This document shows positions 59,392 through 64,000 of a stretch of DNA of 64,000 nucleotides, piece by piece. Source of the stretch: Dysidea avara (lineage: Eukaryota; Porifera; Demospongiae; Dictyoceratida; Dysideidae); contig NC_089275.1 of the NCBI RefSeq assembly GCF_963678975.1, forward strand, positions 18,488,220 to 18,552,219, read 5' to 3'. The notes below the pieces were generated by a model. That model did not search any database. It saw only the letters and a program-made list of their open reading frames with translations, and was not told the origin of the DNA. Both the position numbers and the translations under genes were made by a program. Numbering within the stretch: the stretch's first letter is position 1; every line of letters starts with the position of its first letter.

Positions 59392-62300
59392 ATGTTACCA
59401 ATTGTTTGCTGTGAAGCTTTGCTACTGCTCCTGTCATTATTCCGAAGTACCACAAGTGGTAGTGTTTAAATTGTGACACCTGCTGATGATTACTACTATC
59501 CTAACACTACATGTCATCATTGTCATAACCTAAAACACTACCTGTTCAATGCCACCAAATACTTCACCTCTAATACTCAACTACTCTTCCTACCAGGAAT
59601 ACATCACCTTCATACTGATCTTATAATACAAAATGTCCACAACATTTCACTCATTGGAAATAATACTGCTAGTGGCACAGCACCAGATGTAGTCATTCTT
59701 TGCAATGCTAGTATTGTTATTAGCGTAAAATTTATCAATGTCATAAACTTAACAATAAACAGTATTGCCATCAATGATTGTACAAGTTATGCTCCTTTAC
59801 ATGATGATGATTATGGCTATGCAATGTTGCTTATCAAAGAGTGCAGCAACGTACTGCTTCATCGAATACATATCAGTAAAAAGTTTCTATATATCACAAT
59901 GTATGCCTTAATAGGAATCAATATTTTGGGTGACTTAAAATTTAGTCATGTCATGTGTTATGGAGTTTACCTGTATTACAGTGGAACAAATTTAGCAATG
60001 AATAATTCTGTTATTTCAATTAATTCATACAAATTCCATTGTGATGATAATTGTGATTTGAGTAGTCCAGTTAGTCTATTAGTTCTACATGTCCCAGTAA
60101 AGAATTTTAAGGTCATATTAAACATCTCTAACAGTAGTATTCAAGAAGTCCAACAAATAAATCGCTGGCAAATACCTGCATTTCACATTACAGGAAACAC
60201 AGCAGTATTGATAACAGATTGTGAGTTTGCTAGTAATAATTATCTTGGAAACTTTTTTAGTTTTGTTGGTACAAATAGCACTATTAAGTTAGCTAATTGT
60301 AGGTTCTTAAACAATGCAGCACAGTTTCAGTTAATATCTGTAATCATGGAAAATAATGCAACTATGCACGTAAATAATTGTATATTCCTACACAATGAAC
60401 TGAGTGATGCACTAATATCGTTGACTGATACAGATGATGCAATTATCTCAAATTCTGTGTTCCATAATAATAGTAATGGAAAGATGCTACACACTAAAAG
60501 TAACCTAAAACTCAGAACACTGATATTAGATAACAGTAATTTTTCTAATAATTATCACACAAAAAATGTGACACATGGTAATGTTATTGAGTTATTCAGC
60601 ACTAACATTATTTTGATCAATGACGTAATGTTTCACATGAATTTGATGTATAGAAGTATTATTCAACTAAATTTTAACAGTTTCATTCTCCTGCGAAATG
60701 GAACAACAAAGTTTCTTAAAAATGTAGCAATATGCATCATAGACTTCAACTATGAAAACCGTGAAGAAACTGTAGCTATAGCAGAAAACACTGCATTAAT
60801 TTTATGCAAAAATCATGTTTGTAAAATTTTTATTTTGAGTTTACTGCCTTTTCCATTATGCATTTTTCAGTATTATAGTGATACTCAACTTAATGATCAA
60901 GTTTCAAAAGATAAAAACTATTCAATCATTTTTCATACTAAACATTACAGCCCACAAGTACAGTGCTACAATTATATGCCACTAGACACTTGCCGCTGGT
61001 ATCCGGAATCATCGTTTTCAAACATGCTCCCATCTGATGTCACAAGAAGTACATAAAATATACAAATTTATCAGGTAATTATCATGTATTACCACAGATT
61101 TCTAGAAATACACTTTGTATCTGCAAAGATAATGAACATCCTGATTGTAGTATAAAAGAATTAGGTTATTTGTTTTCTGGATAAACCATGAATATATACG
61201 TTTCTTACAACACCAAAGCGTTTACCAACTCAAAAATAAAAATTGCATTTGAGACTGTTGTCGACCAGTTATATGTGACACCATGTGTTATCAATGCCAT
61301 AGAAACTGTGCAAAATGCCAATAGTACCTGTGCCAAAGTGACATGTACAGTGGTTTTTCCTACAGACAAATGGTGTGCAATATTTTTGAAAATTCCTTCA
61401 CGATCAAATGATTATCTCAATATGTTTTACATAAAGCAATATTCATGTCCACCAGGTTTTATTAAAATGGCAAAAAAATGTGTATGCTATCCAAAACTTA
61501 CACAATATTATGGAGTAACCAGTTGCAAAATTGATGATCAAACTATACTACGTCCTGCTAATAGTTGGATATCTGCTACACCTCACAACAACTCCTACAT
61601 TTATCATATTACGCAACTTTGTTCCAATATCTACTTATTCTTTATCATACCTATTGCAATAGCTGGTCTTCTCTTAGTTTTTGTGCTCTTTATTGTGAAC
61701 CTCACAGTAACTGAAGGAACCATCAATGTCTTCATTTTCTATGTAAATGTCACTGGCATACATGCAACAGTGCTACTTCATACTAACACATTAGCTTATA
61801 TGTTTACATCACTAGCTAATTTTGATTTGGGTATTCCATCATGTTTCTACAATGGTATGGATGACTATGCTAAGATGTGGTTACAATTATCATTTCCCTT
61901 CTACCTCATCTTCATTGCTACATCACTCATCATTACAAGTCGTTACTCCACTAAAATACAGAGGCTCACTGCACGTAGAGCACTACCAGTTCTTGCTACA
62001 CTATTCCTATTGTCCTATACTAAAATACTCCACACAGTATCCATTGTCTTGTTCTCATATTCCACCATCACTCAACTACCCAGTGAACAGTCTACATTAG
62101 TGTGGTCAGTAGATGCTAATGTGCCACTACTTGGAGTAAGGTTTATCATCTTATTCATAACATGTCTCATCATATTCCTGATACAAGTACCCTTTACCAT
62201 TATCTTGTTGTTTAGCAGGCCACTCCAGAGATTCCATTACATCAACAAATTTAAGCCACTACTGGATGCTTATCAAGGACCATACAAAGATAAATTCTAC

Positions 62301-62762
62301 TACTGGCCTGGTTTACAGTAGGTGATGCGTATTGTGTTTCTGGGAATTTCCACATTAGATAGAAACACTATCCTTGGATTTGGCAACATTATCACTGCTA
62401 CAATGTGTGTAATGACTGGAATAACACATCCCTTCAAAAATAAATTCCACAATTATCATGAACTACTGCTACTTCTAAATCTTCAACTTTTATATATTGC
62501 TGTGCATCACAAATTCAGTGTGACCATTATCAATACAGTTATTGCTATGGCTGCAGTTCACTTCACTCTTATTGTGGTGTACCACATCATCACTTACATG
62601 TGTGGTGGAGTGATCAGGAACAAGATACAACAAGGTGTGAACACAGTTATGGGATGGATTAGGAAGAGATCAACAGTGCAAAGATTTCAACTCACTAACA
62701 TTCCTGAAGTTGCTTTCAACTATCGTGAGTATCGAGAGCCTTTGCTGGAACAAGAACAGTAA
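59392..62762 (+). pseudogene. Beta-helix / multi-TM surface protein, copy C (broken)
   Basis: ATG 59392 opens the same signal peptide (MLPIVCCEALLLLLSL). Lesions: TAA at codon 26 (59467-59469), a one-base loss near 61040 (GTCACAAG against GTCAACAAG), TAA near 61182 (GGATAAACC against GGACAAACC) and TAG at 62319-62321 (CAGTAG against CAGTTA). A 147-bp in-frame deletion near 61612 removes 49 residues, including most of the Cys-rich linker (RSGVMCGHC block). The beta-helix (59473-61056) and TM segments (61621-62700) are otherwise recognisable. None of these lesions is shared with A or B. Confidence 0.8.
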
Positions 62763-63740
62763 ACACTACCACTCACATTTATAAATTATAATTATAGAAA
62801 ATTCTGCAGCTATGCCAATGACGCAGCACAGTAAAATTAATGCACTTATATTTGCATTCATGCAGACCCCATAAAATATGTTACTAACACATTGAGAAGT
62901 CATGCATATAAAATAAATCATATATTTAATGTTAATTGCTTACTGTGTGACAATATCTATAATATTATTCTAATACTTCTCTGTGCATTTATGGGGTTAC
63001 CTGTTATTTTGTGTTGCTATGAACATTAAATTCTTGTTTATAAATTCTTCATAATAGCTACATCCTGTGTATGATGTACTCTATTTAGTATGTAGTCACC
63101 TATTAAGCATAGATGATGTATAATACACAACAATACTGTCATATATATGTGACCCGTTATGATAAAACCAGTTTTATAGCTTTTACAGTTGACTCCAGTC
63201 AACTTGTAACTGTTTTGTGAACAAGGTAGCAACCAAAACTTGGTAAACTTAGAACTGTTGTACAGCATAGTAATGGGGCAATGTATCAATTAAGGTATGG
63301 GGATTTATCTGATATAACAAACTTGGATATCTGGAACTAGTTTTATCAGGCCAGTGCTGTACCACATTTATAGGGTTGGTTCGTTATGTGGCTGAACAAA
63401 AGGTGGTATAGTAACTGATTACAAAATAGTAGTTATTATGTATTTACATGCAGCTACATATGTATGTATGCAAATATGTACGTATGTATGTGTGTATGTG
63501 TGTATGTATGTATGTATGTATGTATGTATGTATGTATGTATGTATGTATGTATGTATGTATGTATGTATGTATGTATGTATGTATGTATGTATGTATGTA
63601 TGCTGCATGCATGCATGTATGTATGTATGTATGTATGTATGTATGTATGTATGTATGTATGTATGTATGTATGTATGTATGTATGTATGTGTGGATAATA
63701 TTATTACTCAAATGATGAAAGAATATAGCTATACATGTAC
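62763..63740. other. Intergenic, copy C, shortened, with microsatellite
   Basis: About 1 kb against 1.75 kb in A, clearly more diverged than the left part of C. TATGTGACCCGTTATGATAA at about 63147 matches the TGTGACCCGG sequence of A. Contains the (GTAT)n run. Confidence 0.5.
63482..63690. repeat. (GTAT)n microsatellite, copy C only
   Basis: About 200 bp of TATG repeats with a GCATGCATGCATG interruption near 63602. The Tyr-Val-Cys-Met and His-Thr-Tyr-Ile frames over it are artefacts. Confidence 0.95.
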
Positions 63741-64000
63741 CTATAATCTGGAACCATATTTCAATTTTTCCACTGTTCTGGCAATATCCTTAAGTCTTTC
63801 TGACTCTACAAGACCAGTTCTGTTTACCATACTATTAAATGTTGAGTGTTGTTTCTGTAGGAGGTTAAATGGTGTATCAAACTCTATCACTTTACCAGAA
63901 GATAAAACCTACAAATCAACAACATCTGTACAATTGTTCACCATCATCCTAACTCACCAGTACTCTATCAGAGTCCATTATTGTTTCCAGTCGATGAGCA
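63741..64000 (-). CDS. ABCC/MRP-type ABC transporter, last two exons (partial)
   Basis: The upstream exon (64000-63958, runs off the window) reads AHRLETIMDSDRVL, the classic post-Walker-B 'AHRL.TI.D.D' H-loop of the second nucleotide-binding domain. A 49-bp GT-AG intron (63909-63957) joins it in phase 0 to the last exon 63908-63741: VLSSGKVIEFDTPFNLLQKQ, then MVNRTGLVESERLKD and stop. The H-loop His is the conserved residue that contacts ATP. Full-length ABCC proteins export conjugated or anionic compounds, but the substrate cannot be told from this end. Unlike the orphan exons in A and B, this one belongs to a gene that continues beyond the window. Confidence 0.85.

Larger units (their letters stand above)
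55424..64000 (+). repeat. Segmental duplication, copy C (partial, runs off the window)
   Basis: Starts AACAAACACTACAGTTAGCT directly after the end of copy B. Very close to A and B up to about 61000, then more diverged with a near-identical patch at about 61700-62320. From 63909 on it departs from A and B completely, because here the ABCC gene continues. Confidence 0.93.

Noticed and set aside
63419-63715. Tyr-Val-Cys-Met and His-Thr-Tyr-Ile frames
   Set aside because: They are translations of the (GTAT)n microsatellite in all frames.

Overview
The window is eukaryotic and looks like a marine invertebrate, most likely a demosponge (Amphimedon-like). This is an inference from AT-rich DNA, very short GT-AG introns (49 and 61 bp in the two best cases), many small terminal-inverted-repeat elements, and protein families I associate with sponge genomes: a beta-helix/multi-TM protein, single-exon RING-TRAF, kinase-kelch, and a small Cys-rich 'WTY...CPC...DPLWDGEGC' domain. 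No tRNA, rRNA, CRISPR or prokaryotic operon structure was seen.

Bases 1-8406 are single copy. They hold (i) a decayed multi-exon gene of a transposase-like family marked by an 'HILLEGVVPY' motif (70-4437), with a SINE-like block between two (GT)n runs in its last intron; (ii) a small inverted-repeat element; (iii) a two-exon minus-strand gene (5699-7832) joining a TKL-like protein kinase to a kelch propeller.

From 8407 to the end the window is a head-to-tail array of one large segment: copy A 8407-32604, copy B 32605-55423, and copy C 55424 to past the window end. Each copy starts with a dead LINE reverse-transcriptase fragment and then a large gene for a secreted/extracellular beta-helix protein with a C-terminal multi-TM domain (A 12317-16202, B 36843-40609, C 59392-62762). 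All three of these genes are broken, each by different lesions. Next, on the minus strand, comes the last exon of an ABCC/MRP-type ABC transporter. In A and B this exon is an orphan followed by a palindrome and unrelated sequence. In C it is joined by a 49-bp intron to the preceding exon, so the real transporter gene lies there and runs off the window. A and B then carry a RING-TRAF gene (B intact, A with two nonsense codons) and a small sponge-type Cys-rich gene with the same frameshift in both copies.

Comparing the copies dates several mobile-element insertions. A 367-bp and a 1,265-bp element are only in A. A 251-bp and a 239-bp MITE are only in B. The 251-bp MITE sits inside the receptor-like gene, and its ends could act as in-frame splice sites. 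Copy C is a mosaic: nearly identical to A/B over its first 5.6 kb, then clearly more diverged with a near-identical patch inside, as expected from gene conversion. Functionally, the cluster pairs putative surface proteins with signalling adaptors (TRAF) beside a kinase, but a shared pathway is only an inference.
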